Assembly (NCBI GenBank): GCA_963693285.1
Contig: OY848930.1
Coordinates: 3,100,001 to 3,164,000 of the forward strand
Reading direction: 5' to 3'
Length of the DNA: 64,000 nt
DNA from: Xestospongia muta
Taxonomy: Eukaryota > Porifera > Demospongiae > Haplosclerida > Petrosiidae
Below the pieces are notes generated by a model. The model searched no databases, had not been told where the DNA came from, and saw nothing but the letters and a program-made list of their open reading frames with translations. A program made the translations under genes and the position numbers. Of the stretch, positions 1-11,678 are shown in pieces; the first letter of the stretch is position 1; each line of letters begins with the position of its first letter.

Positions 1-9
1 GGGCGCTGA

Positions 10-192
10 AATTTAACAATGTTCCAATCAATAGTAGGTCATCTAGGAAGAAAAAGAACACTTAAACGGATGAGATGTTTCTGGTGGTTTGGCACAGCAA
101 AAGATGTGGCAGACTATTGTAGGACTTGTGTTGAGTGTCGGAAATTAGCCAAACGAGGTCAGAAAGCACCAATGAGGGAGGTAGTTTTCTAA
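10..192 (+). pseudogene. Ty3/gypsy-type integrase H2C2 zinc-finger fragment
   Basis: The frame starting at base 10 (after a stop at 7-9) reads through 192. It contains GHLGRKRTLKRM, a tryptophan-rich stretch FWWFGTAKDVADYC, then CRTCVEC followed by KRGQKAPM. This is the histidine-cysteine zinc-binding segment at the N-terminus of retroelement integrases. The second histidine and both cysteines of the finger are visible; the first histidine of the usual HxxxxxGH pair is not. Neither reverse transcriptase nor an integrase catalytic core follows. The frame ends where SRCR coding begins in another frame, so this is a fragment. The left edge may continue outside the window. Confidence 0.7.
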
Positions 193-565
193 ATGAAGGA
201 CATGTTAATCTCTACTATAATGGACAGTGGAGAACAATATGTGATGATGGATTTAGTTCTACTGATACTCAAACTACCTGTAAACAACTGGGATATAATA
301 GTATAATTACAATGACCTTAGTCTGTAAGTTTAAGAAGCAATAATTATTCAGACAATAATGTCTTATATTATCAAGTGTGATAATAATGATTACTGGTTA
401 TTGTATCACTATAGTAGATCTGGTAGTTCCAGTCAACTAATTTGGAGTAAATACATGTGCAATACTTCCTTTGACACATGTTATGGTACTAGAAATTCCT
501 GTCAACTGACTTCAGTGACTAACATTTCTCATTCTGAAGATATTGCTATAGAATGTAGTATGTGA
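150..565 (+). pseudogene. SRCR domain fragment (two exons)
   Basis: Exon-like block one (about 150-325) encodes NEGHVNLYYNGQWRTICDDG and then a CKQLGYN motif, the N-terminal half of a scavenger receptor cysteine-rich domain. A GTAAGT donor follows. Block two (about 350-565) encodes SSSQLIWS, SFDTCYGT and SEDIAIECSM, the C-terminal half, and ends in TGA. SRCR domains are extracellular disulfide-bonded recognition modules common in sponge surface proteins. No signal peptide or membrane segment is attached. The first block is directly preceded by the integrase fragment in another frame, so this is probably a broken terminal domain of a larger gene. Confidence 0.65.
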
Positions 566-902
566 TAGTATCAATCAACTATTTATTTTTATTTATATTA
601 TTACAATGTTGAAAGGTGAAAAGAAATCTTTTGACTCTTTCAAAAAATAAAACATTAATATAATTGTTATAATAATTTTGGGGCCTCTATAATCTTGATA
701 CTATTGTTTATTACTCAAGTATCGTGAAAATTAGTACAAACGCTTGATGCATTTATAACATTTATTCAATTTCAATATATACTATTATCAATTGTATACA
801 CATCATAGTGTTTGTTTCCTTAACATCATCTAATATATATTTTTAAACTGACTAGTATAATTATTTTTAATGTTTTAATTGATAAAACTAAATAAATGTA
901 TA
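566..902. other. AT-rich spacer
   Basis: Very AT-rich sequence between two SRCR relics. I see no coding or repeat signal beyond poly-A/T runs. Confidence 0.5.
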
Positions 903-926
903 AAAATATGTATAATATTTCCTTTA

Positions 927-1310
927 GCTTACAACACTTCTAACTCTAAACCTCCTAATAAAAAAGCTACTTTTTTAGGATTAACTTGTATGCTATCATG
1001 ACATAATTATGACTATCCTATATATGACTTCAATTATATTACTATTTGCAAACAATTGGGATTTAACAGTTATTATAATTATGATCACCTCAAAAATTAT
1101 TATTAGTGAGTATAAAATTATTAGTGGCAAAATAAATATTTCAATATTTGTTTCATTTCAGATCTAGTAATTCCAGTCAATTAATTTGGAGTACAGACAT
1201 GTCTAGTTCTTCCTTTGACACATGTTATGGTAATAGTAATTCCTGTCCATTGACTCCAGTGACTAGCTGTTCTCTCTCTTTGTTTCTGTTGTTTTCTGAC
1301 TGAAGGGTTA
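927..1310 (+). pseudogene. Second, more decayed SRCR domain relic
   Basis: Around 1,030-1,100 a frame resembles the ICKQLGFNS segment of an SRCR domain, with stops around it. A block at 1,161-1,270 encodes SSNSSQLIWSTDMS and SFDTCYGNSNSC, closely matching the second exon of the copy at 350-565. The two copies are tandem and share the order N-half, intron, C-half. Stops and lost cysteines show decay. Confidence 0.55.
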
Positions 1311-2748
1311 TTAATATAATCAGAGAGAGATGGTGAATCTTGCATCAATTTCTATAAAAAGAAAGCTTTTATTTTAAACAACAATTAGATAAACCAGTAC
1401 ATGTACATATACACTCTACATGTACTTCACTATAAATTAAAAATTAGCAGTTACAATAGGAGTTATATTAATAACTATCAATTACCTCAGAGTCTTTTAG
1501 TTCCTTCTCCATTTTCTCTAATATGCTTTCATATTAGCAGCTGTAAACAAGCATGAACATATCTACCTTCTAATCCATACACTTGAATAGGAGCCTATAA
1601 TATAATGATAAATACTGTATATAGTAGTCACAAATCACAATGGCTATCATTTCTTTGTTAGAAAGTCAAAATCAAATGACGTTATGCCATTTGTTACTAA
1701 TAATGATTTAGTGTTTTGCAAAAAGTTGTCTTATATGCATACCTGTGTATGTCTGGTAACCCTATTAATATAGGATTTATTCAATTTTAGGGTAGAATCT
1801 AATTACTATAATTTTGGTAATTTACAAAAACTAGATAAAGTTGCTGGCTTGAAAGCAAGACTACATACTGCATGTAATTACTCATTAACAGAACCAAATT
1901 AAATACTCTTCATTGAGATGATTGCTCATTAAAAGTTTGACCATTATTATACCAATGATCACAGACATTTTAGACAATTACCTTAACACTGTTATGCAGC
2001 TGCTCTTTTGGTAATGTTGTACTCAGATATCTCAATTAATCTAGTCAAAATGAATGAAAGAACAAGTCACACATAACTTAATGTACTGTAAATTCTAAAG
2101 TGATTGATATACGCTTTCATACTGATTCTCTCTAATTGTCAATCCTCGAATAAAGTAGATTACTTATTACTGAATTTTGTGATAATGACCAGACCAGAAG
2201 TCAGACTTCACAGTCTCATATTCAACCCTACAAACAACAGAAAATATTGTAGGTCTGGGTATGATACTGTCATAGCTCAATCTAGACCAATTTTATGTTG
2301 AAAATGATACATGTAATATACCCAGCCTTATATCAAGTAATATATAATAGAGATTTTTGTCATATCCCATTGATTTATTACGTGAAATGTATGTGAGAAT
2401 AGCTATTAAAATATAACTGTATTATTTCTTAGTTAACACCATTTACATGAGAAAACTATTTGTATAGATTAAAGCACAGTATTATCTACAGTACCAGTAT
2501 CAGCTTATAATGAAGATATGTGATGTCTGACATTCTGGGTGATTCTTGGTGTAACCTGATGATGTAACACATGTCCTATGATGACATCAGTATGTGTCAT
2601 AGAGTTATTAACATAGGTTTGGTTTAGGGTTTTGTGACTATCTAGACCATAAATTAAATATGAGGTGTGGCAAAATAAGCTTTGTGGGTGTAGTTTTACT
2701 GATAGGTGTGATTATAGTATGTCTCACCTCCTCCCATTCTCTCCTTAA
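1311..2748. other. Intergenic, no gene recognised
   Basis: AT-rich sequence with short open frames on both strands (for example 2,104-2,301 on plus). None shows a family motif or convincing splice structure. A short duplicated-sounding stretch near 2,560-2,640 is not resolved. Confidence 0.4.
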
Positions 2749-3299
2749 GTTTTTGCCTAAAGACATAATGCAGTTACCACCTAGCTTGTATCTTGTGCTT
2801 CTGGTTGCTTCTGTATAATAATGCCCCTTTTCTAGTACATGTTTATGTAAATTATGAATCTCTTTACACTCTAGAGCAAAGGTGAGTGAGTACATCATCT
2901 GGAGAGAAAACGTACACAACCTGGTTAACAGTCACATTCCCAGGCCTTACAACAGGGTATTGCTTTAATTTTATAAGACTAACAATAATAATATATACAT
3001 ACATGTATCATAAAACAGAGCTATGTATAATATATGTGTATAATTAAGCCAGAAATAATTAATTCAATTGTTATTGCACTGTAAGGATAACAGTTTCCTG
3101 ATTGTTAGAAGATAAGACATATCTAATCTCCTTAAGAAATAGGTAAAAAGGTTACTAATAAAAACACAAGTTAACATCAGTCCTTGTAATAGAATGGAAG
3201 TACTGGCCCTACAAACTTCTTGACCTCTGTTTCTCCCTTTGAATAATTATGATTATAACTTATAAACATGGCATCTCTCACAGAGGTGTCTTCCAATCT
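2749..3299 (-). other. Two orphan exon-like blocks, unrecognised
   Basis: On the minus strand a block at 3,299-3,177 opens after an AG acceptor and reads RLEDTSVRDAMFISY, then GETEVKKFVGPVLPFYYKD, before a TGA. A second block at about 2,919-2,749 lies between a pyrimidine-rich AG acceptor and a GTGAG donor and reads CKEIHNLHKHVLEKGHYY, then LRREWEE, for 57 codons. Both have coding-like composition, unlike the surrounding AT-rich DNA. I cannot join them into one phase-consistent transcript and do not recognise the protein. They may be exons of a decayed gene. Confidence 0.3.
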
Positions 3300-3511
3300 C
3301 TACACAAATCATTACTTTCATTGTTAAAAGTGTTTGAAATGAGACTTACAAAAGTGGATACTCTATGTGAAAATATACCTTGCTGTGTAAAAATAGTCTT
3401 TATAAGACTTTTATTTGTGTAGTTATCATGATGTAAAAAGAATGAAAGTAAGAAGAAAAAACTAGATAGAGCATTGTGCTATCCTTACATGTAAACAGTA
3501 CTACTGTCTGC

Positions 3512-3517
<6 letters not shown>

Positions 3518-3561
<44 letters not shown>

Positions 3562-3570
3562 TATATATAC

Positions 3571-3614
<44 letters not shown>
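3518..3614. repeat. (TA)n microsatellite
   Basis: About 95 bases of alternating TA with a few C interruptions. Open frames here encode only Tyr-Ile repeats and are not genes. Confidence 0.9.
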
Positions 3615-3621
<7 letters not shown>

Positions 3622-3875
3622 CAAACTTGCTAACATGAACACATTATAGAATATAAAGAACTTTAAGATATGATGACATCATTAAATTAACATATTGTAT
3701 ACATTTAATTGATTAATGATGTAATGCGTATTTACAACAAGAAAATAATTATCAATTAATTTAAAAAAACATTAGGCATGAATTATCAATATGTATAAAC
3801 TTAACATTTGATGACTTTGGAAATGATTACTATAAGTTAAGATATTATCTCAGCTCCTTCATTAGTATATGATGA

Positions 3876-4214
3876 TCAAATTTCACTTTCTTTACATTGA
3901 TCATCATTATTTAATGTAGATTTTTCTATAGTATCCACATTACTCTCTAATAATAAACAATGTATCAATAGTTGTATTTATAATAACTATATACCATTGA
4001 ATGTTTCAAGAGTATAGATATTACCAGTAGGAACTGATCCTGCACTATGTTTACCATTAGCCTGTAAAAAATGTTGTGATGTCATCATGACATCATTGTA
4101 ACTCACTGATGACTGCGATTTACTGAAAGATAATTTCATTTTACTGAGAAATCGATAGTTATTTTGCTTGTTATGCCACCATCTTGAGTATGTGTCTCTT
4201 ACCTGTGTGTGTGC

Positions 4215-4258
<44 letters not shown>

Positions 4259-6068
4259 TATTTATTCATTAGTGATAAGTACACACTTACATGTTTAGAG
4301 AGAGGGACATAAAGTATGAAGATAATAATACCTTGACCAGCAATAAAGACTGTCATTACATATGCAATGAAGAGTAATTTGTCAGTAAAGAAAAGAACAT
4401 TAGCTAGCCATCCTATACCCATCACTATAGTAAGTGATATAGATGTTTTCAACCAAACTCTAAGAAATAACAATATTAATTATAAAAAATTAAAATATTT
4501 CTTACTTGACATTATCAAGTTGAGTTTTATTTAATTGTTTTTTTTGATGTCTTCTCATTATAACAATAGACATGATGAAAAACCCAATATTTACCTGAAA
4601 ATATAACATTTGATTTGTCTGTTCATCCAACCATTTATTCATTAAACTTACTAAAAGTATTAAGATAACTGGCACAATAAATGACCATATAAATCCACTC
4701 TCATAATTCAACCAACATCTACAAAATAGTTATTATTATTAAATAATTATATATTACTACTATTACTAACGCAACCAATTTTTTGTTCTCATATAACAAG
4801 TAATGGGTATGGTTTTCATCAGTACCAACAAGATATCCAATAGGTACTAAAATTAACATATATATTCCAGGAATACCTGAATATAAAAATATTTAAAACT
4901 AGTAAATTAATTAATATAATTAACAGACCATAACTCAATAGTGTAAAACACACTATGTAATGTTTAGGATGTTTAATGAAAACCCTAACTAGAGCAACAT
5001 ATAAGACCACACCCTCCATTAACATCCACATAAATGTCACTAAAAACATGTACTGTAGTACTACAGCTATTGCTGAACATACATACTAAATGACAGTGAT
5101 AATCACATGACAGTCACATGACTACATACCCAATACTTGGTTTGTTCAATACCTACTACAAACAGGAGTTGTGCTATTAATAAATTACTACACAACATGA
5201 CATGAATATAGTTCCTCATACTCCACAGTGATCTATGAACATATATATTATCATTGATATATGTGTGTGCATATATCTTAACCTCATACAAAGATAGGTC
5301 AATATTGTTAGTAACATACATATCAGAGAGATAGGTATTAACACAACACCTATAATTTGAAGGATCTTACGATTTTTGTCACTAACCTATTAAGTGGACA
5401 CACACATATATATAGATATATATAAATATATATATATACATATACAGACAGACAGACAGACTGACATACTGGTACTCCTGGACTAAGTAGAATTGCAAAG
5501 TGTGTTAGGTGATCACATTGACATGTTACTGTTGAACCCTCTTGGCTAATAAGACCACACCCATCAGTGTTCCATTCACCACTTGGTAACGTTATGTCAG
5601 ATCTAATAGGAGATAAACTACACTCAGTACAATCCTGATAGTAGTACATACAATTTAAACTTCCAATATACACAAGATAAATTATCAGTACTTGATATCT
5701 GAGTAGAGGAAGAAGAGATGAGGTTGTTGTAACAACTGAGTATATCTTGTTAACCTGTTGACTAGACAGGTTAAATACAATGTTAACTGGTGTAGTCAGT
5801 TCTGTTATAGAACAGTCTGTACAATTAGTAGACGAGAGAACTGATGATATGATAGATTGGTTAGGATGATCATGAGGTAACCATCTTGATAAGTTTTGGT
5901 AGTAAAATGAGGCTATTTTAACTGGTAGATTATCCAATATATCAGGAGGTAAGGTAACAAAATTATTATTAATAGATATTGCTTGAATTGGACCAGTCAC
6001 AGTTGTAATCTCTTTAACAGTAAATGCTATATATATATATACAAAAGAGACAGAGTATGCAACTAATA

Positions 6069-6105
<37 letters not shown>

Positions 6106-8104
6106 TTACCAATAGTATCCCCTATCATCTCTAGTCCTGTAGTATTATAAAGATATAGTGCAAATATATCTAATGTTAGGAGGAGTTGACTACCAAGAGA
6201 TCGCCTCTTATCCTGTAATCATTAACAATTATTAATGTAATTATTGATGTAATTAATATGTTGCTTTCATAGTAAATTTCTGATTTACCGTGTTATTAGA
6301 AAACCTCTCATCAAATAATAGATCATCGATCAAATTTTGAAAGCACTGTAATAATTATTATAAATTTTACTACTCACATATTTTACATACCTTAGTAAAA
6401 TTAATTGAAACAGGTTCTGGTGACTGGTTTAACTGGTTATTAACAATAGTAGACAATAAGAAAATGGTTTCGTCAACTGTTATATTTTCTTTATTTTGAC
6501 ATAATATTTCCATAGCTGTTAGAGAAGAACTGTTGATCTGTGTATGTAATAGAGTGAGAGATAATAGTACAAATTATATTAGTGCCATACTTTTGACAAT
6601 ACAGTATTAAATTGTTCACTAGTAAAACAATAAATATTATCATCCCAGTTTCCATCTTGTTTACATAGTCTGGTACCTGTTGGAGAGGATTATAAAGTAA
6701 GGCAAAGTTCTCATTTACCATTAACAGTTCCTTTATAACAATAAAAACCAGTGACATTATGACCTGGTAGTGTATCTGGCCATATACCATCAGTAGAACA
6801 ATTAAAGAGGCTTGAAGATGGTGTAGATATAATATCAATACTGGTCATACTTGTTTCAGTTGGCATAACACTGGCCAGACTGGTCATACTTGTTTCAGCT
6901 GGTGTAATACTGGCCACTTTGATTTCAGTGAATATGATACTGGTCAGACTGGTCATACTTGTTTCAATTGGTATAATACTGGGCAGACTGGTTTCAGAGG
7001 ACATGATACTGGTCAGACTGGTCATACTTGTTTCAATTGGTATAATACTAGGCAGACTGGTTTCAGAGGATATGATACTGGTCAGACTGATCATACTTGT
7101 TTCAATTGGTATAATACTGGGCAAACTGGTTTCAGAGGATATGATACTGGTCAGACTGGTCATACTTGTTTCAATTGGTATAATACTGGGCAGACTGGTT
7201 TCAGAGGATATGATACTAGCCAGACTGGTCATACTTGTTTCAATTGGTATAATACTGGGCAGACTGGTTTCAGAGGATATGATACTAGCCAGACTGGTTA
7301 TACTTGTTTCAGTACTACAGATAGAACTGTTTGTTTCAGCAGATGGTACAGCAGTACTAGTCATACTGATCATATTTATTTCTATTGATGTTACGATTGA
7401 ATTTGTACAGGAAATGTTAGCATTCATTGTAGCAGACACCGAGTCACATGAGGTTTTTTCTCCATTAGAATTTTTATTATTTATTTTAAACTTTGAAGAC
7501 ATTAGTTCATTGTACCTCCCAAAACAAAACCAATATTCTCCATTACACATAGTGTAGACATTAGTCTGTGGACAGACTTTTACATCATAATATTTTGTTC
7601 CTTTTTTCTTGAATTTAACCATTGTAATATTACTTACTGACCAACAACAATGTGTAGTCTGTATAGACTCTGTACTGGTCCAAGTAAATGATGCATATTT
7701 CTTACCATGTGTTCTTGTTAATAAGTAACTATAGTACCCACCTAATGATAATGTTAGTTAATATAAAATATAATATACTGTACATACCATATAGAGTCTC
7801 CTCCTTTTGATAACTGAATTCAACAAATGATGTATTTAAATAATTATTGTTATCACATTTTATTACCAGATCAAATCTTAGTTGTCTAAAGAGAGAAATA
7901 TGCAATAAATTACCAATCTTATACCAAAATGAGTTACACTTCGACGTTGTGACTGCCAGTTCCTGTGATATCTCCAGTTCCAGTTTTTGTACTAGTTCTA
8001 GTTCTTGTACTAGTTCTAGTTCTTGTACTAGTTTTAGTTTTTGTACTATCTCCAGTTGATTGATACAGAAGAAACAAAAGACAGAGACTTGCTGTAGTAA
8101 ACAT
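3876..8104 (-). CDS. Adhesion-type G protein-coupled receptor (GAIN/GPS + 7TM), multi-exon
   Basis: The start at 8,104 gives a signal peptide (MFTTASLCLLFLLYQSTGD) and a Thr/Arg-rich stretch. Short exons (around 7,885 and 7,740) and a long exon (7,622-6,711) follow. The long exon carries a Ser/Thr-rich stalk of 23-residue repeats. A hormone-receptor-like cysteine segment comes next (CSTDGIWPDTLPGH, then CKQDGNWDDN). A GAIN region at about 6,480-5,470 ends in a GPS with the pattern C...W...C...CQCDHLTHFAIL, where receptors of this family self-cleave. Seven helices are spread over exons: TM1 5,386-5,283; TM2 from 5,232; TM3 from 5,072 (WMLMEGVVLY); TM4 near 4,880-4,790; TM5 from CWLNYESGFIWSF at 4,720; TM6-7 at 4,470-4,290. 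The C-tail exons are 4,051-3,991 and about 3,945-3,876, joined in consistent phase. Without the last splice, the tail would end at 3,987. The ligand is unknown. Confidence 0.85.
4209..4258. repeat. (GT)n(GA)n microsatellite in a GPCR intron
   Basis: About 40 bases of GT repeats followed by GA repeats, just outside the TM7 exon of the adhesion GPCR. Confidence 0.85.
6840..7310 (-). repeat. 69-bp coding tandem repeat in the GPCR stalk
   Basis: About six near-identical 69-bp units encode a 23-residue period of the type ETSMTSLTSIISSETSLPSI followed by IPI. The units differ by a few bases and stay in frame. The product would be a Ser/Thr-rich, probably O-glycosylated, mucin-like stalk on the extracellular side of the GPCR. 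Copy number is likely to be polymorphic. The antisense strand is also open across it (6,919-7,557), as expected for a stop-free repeat. Confidence 0.85.
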
Positions 8105-8254
8105 GACTAACTCACTAACTATTAACTTATTGTCAGATGTCTTTATATATCATGTGTATTGCATAATTGATATCTTAGCTGTAATTTGTTTAGTAAATAA
8201 AAGAGGTAAGGAAACGTCGATATTCTAAAATCCAACATGTTTATGGATGTCTCT

Positions 8255-8510
8255 TATCATTGTAAAAACTGATTGGTTGATTTAACCAATATTATGATAA
8301 TACAGATTGTATTATCATGATACAAACTGTTTGGAAAATGTTAGAGTAATAATGATTTATTTAAAAACTAAAATCACATATCATTTCGAAACAGTCCATT
8401 CCATTGAACAATAGTAATCAAAACTGTATTATGTTTTTACTTTCAGTTTACAGCTGCTATCTGTATAACCATATATTGGTTAAATCAACAAATCAGATTT
8501 TACAATGATA
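8255..8510. mobile_element. Hairpin MITE, family 1
   Basis: Terminal inverted repeats of about 38 bases. The left arm starts TATCATTGTAAAA and continues CTGATTGGTTGATTTAACC (8,255-8,293). The right arm is its reverse complement (8,471-8,510) with two mismatches. The interior carries no coding frame and includes a TTTTTACTTTCAGTTTACAG-like segment that recurs in other copies. Its right edge abuts an ankyrin-gene relic. Confidence 0.75.
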
Positions 8511-8625
8511 GTAGTAACAGAGACCTTGTTAATGTGCTGATTGACAAAGGAAACACACTCTTGATGAGATTGTAACCTATTCTCATTACCTTGCTCTCAA
8601 GCAAACTTCCACACTTCACTAATAA
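8511..8625 (+). pseudogene. Ankyrin-gene relic
   Basis: About 110 bases match, with indels, the segment at 21,326-21,450 of the death/ankyrin gene. Shared words include GTAACAGAGACCTTGTT, GACAAAGGA, GATGAGATTG and CTCATTACC. Frameshifts and stops make it non-functional. It shows that an ankyrin-gene copy, or part of one, once reached this side of the regucalcin cluster. Confidence 0.6.
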
Positions 8626-8639
8626 TAATGATAACTAGA

Positions 8640-9205
8640 TCTATAGCTAATGAATGATCCTAGTGGTAGTATTTTCTACTAAGAGATTTTGATAGGTAGT
8701 GCTATTGTGTGCTTGATTGCATAATTACTTGATATGAGTTAGACTAGCTCCATGACTAGCTAGTGCTTGACTCCAACGTTTCCATTCTTAATGAAGACCT
8801 TTAGAAAGAAACTCCTGACCTGACAACTTAGCTACAACACCAGCATTGTCCTAGACAGTACTCTAACATGTCAAGTATGAACTAGTTATTACTAACTTGT
8901 TGTGATGTGACTACTCTTGGTTCTAGCTTATTTCTTATAATCATCTTAGATTCTAACTGTCCTGTCTTCACTCTGTACTGTGAGAGAAACTCTTATCACT
9001 TTATCATTAATTCTGTGATACGACTCTTGTGTTCTTTAACAATCTAAAATGGAAAGAGCTAAATAAAGTGTCATTGTAACAAACACAATGTCTTGACTGT
9101 AAAAAGTTCACTGATTTGCTTGGCTTTGATTGTCTCTTAATGTGTTGTTACCTCATCTTGATATGCAGTGAGGTTATAGTTAACTTGTCATGAGTCAATT
9201 CTAAC

Positions 9206-9271
<66 letters not shown>

Positions 9272-9785
9272 GTCAGTCTTTACTTGTTATACTTGTGTAC
9301 TCACTTGTTGATAACGAGTTGCTTCAATTGTCAGAGCAGGTTAGAGTTCCTCCTTCAGATCACAATACGATTTCTATCTTTCTTTATAAAGAAAGGTACA
9401 AATCAAGATAAGATTAGATACACTAGTTGTACAGTGCAAATTTGTATTGTACTACTGTTGTTTCTTATCTCATCTTCTCTCTATCAATCTTCTTCCCCAC
9501 TATTTTACATACATCTTGACTATTGGGAAGTTTCATTCATTCCAATTCTTTGTTAAAATCACACACAAATACACATACTACACAATAGTCAGATAAAATT
9601 TTGCTGATACTCTTGTTCAGTTTTGGTCAGTAAGTCTTGTAGCTCTTGAAGTTATTGTTGTTGTAACTTTCTTACTACCTGATGTTGAAGAGCAGTCTCA
9701 TGATCATTAGCACCAGTTCTGATTAAAGCATGAAGACTATGTATCACAGATATTTAAGTAGGAACCATGCTTCTAAAGATAATAA
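8640..9785 (-). pseudogene. Possible decayed coiled-coil coding relic
   Basis: Several minus-strand pieces look like decayed coding sequence rich in Gln/Glu/Leu. They are TGANDHETALQHQVVRKLQQ then LQELQDLLTKTEQEYQQ (about 9,760-9,600), EHKSRITELMIK (about 9,040) and VVAKLSGQEFLSKG (about 8,850). Stops interrupt each piece. The composition suggests a coiled-coil protein, perhaps TRIM-like, but no zinc finger or other diagnostic motif is visible. Treat as weak. Confidence 0.25.
9211..9271. repeat. (AG)n microsatellite
   Basis: About 60 bases of AG dinucleotide repeat. Confidence 0.9.
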
Positions 9786-10174
9786 AATTAATTACTTCAC
9801 TCAATAAAATGTCATGTCATTTATTGATACATACATTTCCCGCCAATGTTATAGTTACAATTCAAACAAAATGAAGATAATGTACATGTGTCTATGCTAA
9901 GTATGTGTAATATTGACATGACAGTATAGATGACCTGCTTTGTATCTCCTTTCCCAGGAATATCCTGTGACTGCTAAAAGTGGTAGATAATGTTAAATTA
10001 TTACATATGTTTCATCATGTGACTTGCAAACACTCACGAGTGTACTACTAGTAATATTGATAGATAGATGGATTAATAATTCTACATTTGTTGTTTCTTT
10101 ATCAATTTAATTTATTTATGATAGAAGTCATTATTTTGAGGTTAATTAAAAGGGGCGTGACGTCTTTATGAAAA
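9786..10174. other. Intergenic upstream of the TRIQK-like gene
   Basis: AT-rich with no coding signal. It would contain the promoter of the gene starting at 10,175. I see no clear TATA-type element that I would defend. Confidence 0.35.
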
Positions 10175-11312
10175 ATGGGGAAGAAAGATGGGCAAGACAA
10201 ATCCAAGTCGCAAGTAGACCAATACAGGAAAAGGCTAGGTATGTTGGTACCGTATACGCAAGCATGACCTAGAACACTTTACCAGTTTAGTTTTTTCTCT
10301 GAGTCTGATGGGGTTAATATCAATCAGTACATATATAATATGGTACAAAATCGATGACAAAGTAGCGTCAACAATGTGACTTAGTAAAGTCATCCCATTA
10401 GTTTCTAATCTTATTTATATTCTACAAATTTCAAAACATTCAAACTTCAAAACCAAAGCTCTATTGTAGTCGTTCACATGAGAAATGAGTATAAAAGTGA
10501 TTATTAATTATCACATCTCTATTTGTAACTTTAGTTTCAGAAGTATATGTACATTTCACTGTGTAAGTGTTAGTTCAAATGTAGTACTTGGACTCAAATG
10601 ATATTTTCACAATACAAGAGTTTAACCAAAAGGAGATGCTAGCTTGTTAGATGCTACCTGATACAAACCACTTCACTTAACCACTCTGTCTCACCCACTG
10701 GAAATTGATTAACTTGATATCTTTATTTTGTTTTCAGTGTGGTCTCAAAAATTGTTTGGTTTTGACTACTTCAAATATTTTAGTATCTGGTTTTTAGTTC
10801 ATTTCAAATTCACAAATTATAAATATATATAATCATTATCATCATATTAAGACATCTCTGATAAGAAATGCTTTGAGAATTTTAAGACAGGAAATTTTGG
10901 CCTTTTAACTTACTGCTTCTGCAATATGAAAGCAATGTTAATTTTGTCTGTATTGTTATGCGTGTTCTTCAATAACACTGTTTTCTATATAGGTAACAGA
11001 GAAAAGCATCAAGTTCATGGACGATATAAACCAAGAGAGTTGAAACAAAAACAAATACCAGGATTTCAACCAAGCAGACAATTTCAAGTAAGTCACTTCT
11101 CGTGTCCTTTTATTATTGAATTAGGGAATCCATTACAAAAGCAAGACCATAACTATACTCTATCCCTTAAACATTGTAAATCTTATTTCTTCATGTTTCC
11201 TTTACAGAATATATGGCTGGTGGCAGTAATATTTTGTGCACTGATAGTATTAGGATATGTTTGTTATTCTTTTTCTGTCATTGATTACGTAGTATCTCTT
11301 TTTAAAATGTAA
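10175..11312 (+). CDS. TRIQK: TRIQK-like small single-pass membrane protein (3 exons)
   Basis: The exons are 10,175-10,238, 10,993-11,087 and 11,208-11,312, with GT-AG borders and consistent phases (1, then 0). The spliced product is 87 aa, against 86 aa known for vertebrate TRIQK. It starts MGKKDGQDKSKSQVDQYRKR, matching the MGRKD...VDQYRK opening of TRIQK. Further Gln-x-x-Lys/Arg motifs follow in a basic middle region. A single hydrophobic helix lies near the C-terminus (NIWLVAVIFCALIVLGYVCY). In vertebrates TRIQK is an ER/nuclear-envelope membrane protein of poorly known function. The start is chosen on the family match; an ATG six bases upstream is in another frame. The first intron is 754 bases. 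Confidence 0.75.
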
Positions 11313-11399
11313 AGATAATGGTGCAGTAATAACTGATAACCCAGCACAATCCAACCTTAATTGTTTTATTAATCTATCTACAGAAACCCAGTGTGACAG

Positions 11400-11600
11400 T
11401 CAGAGATCAGCATATTTTAATAATAATCATTACCCTTCCACATAAACTCTAAATATTAAGTGTTAAAGTATGTGGCCTGAGGCTCAGACTAGGCCATGCC
11501 TGAAGGTGAGACTGTACGTGTTCCACTGGACATCTGTGTTAATTTGCATTATACAAAAAGAGGGCCTTGTATTACCTTGGAGACCCACGACTATGAATTA
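11400..11600. repeat. Dispersed repeat (also at about 24,230-24,350)
   Basis: The block with GCCATGCCTGAAGGTGAGACTG has a diverged partner at about 24,230-24,350 (GCCATGCCCGTAGGTCAGACTG). Both are preceded by a similar ATCAG(C/T)ATA(T/C)TTTAAT stretch. The type is unknown. Confidence 0.45.
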
Positions 11601-11678
11601 TTAGGTTGTTTATCTAGATTAAGAAAAATGCTCACAAAGTTGACAATACTGAATACAAAGAGTTAACAATTGATAATC

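Noticed and set aside
3400..3642. Minus-strand frame rich in Tyr-Ile
   Set aside because: Translation of a (TA)n array.
6919..7557. A 212-codon plus-strand open frame
   Set aside because: It is the antisense of the 69-bp repeat in the GPCR stalk exon, stop-free because the repeat is. There is no start context or homology.
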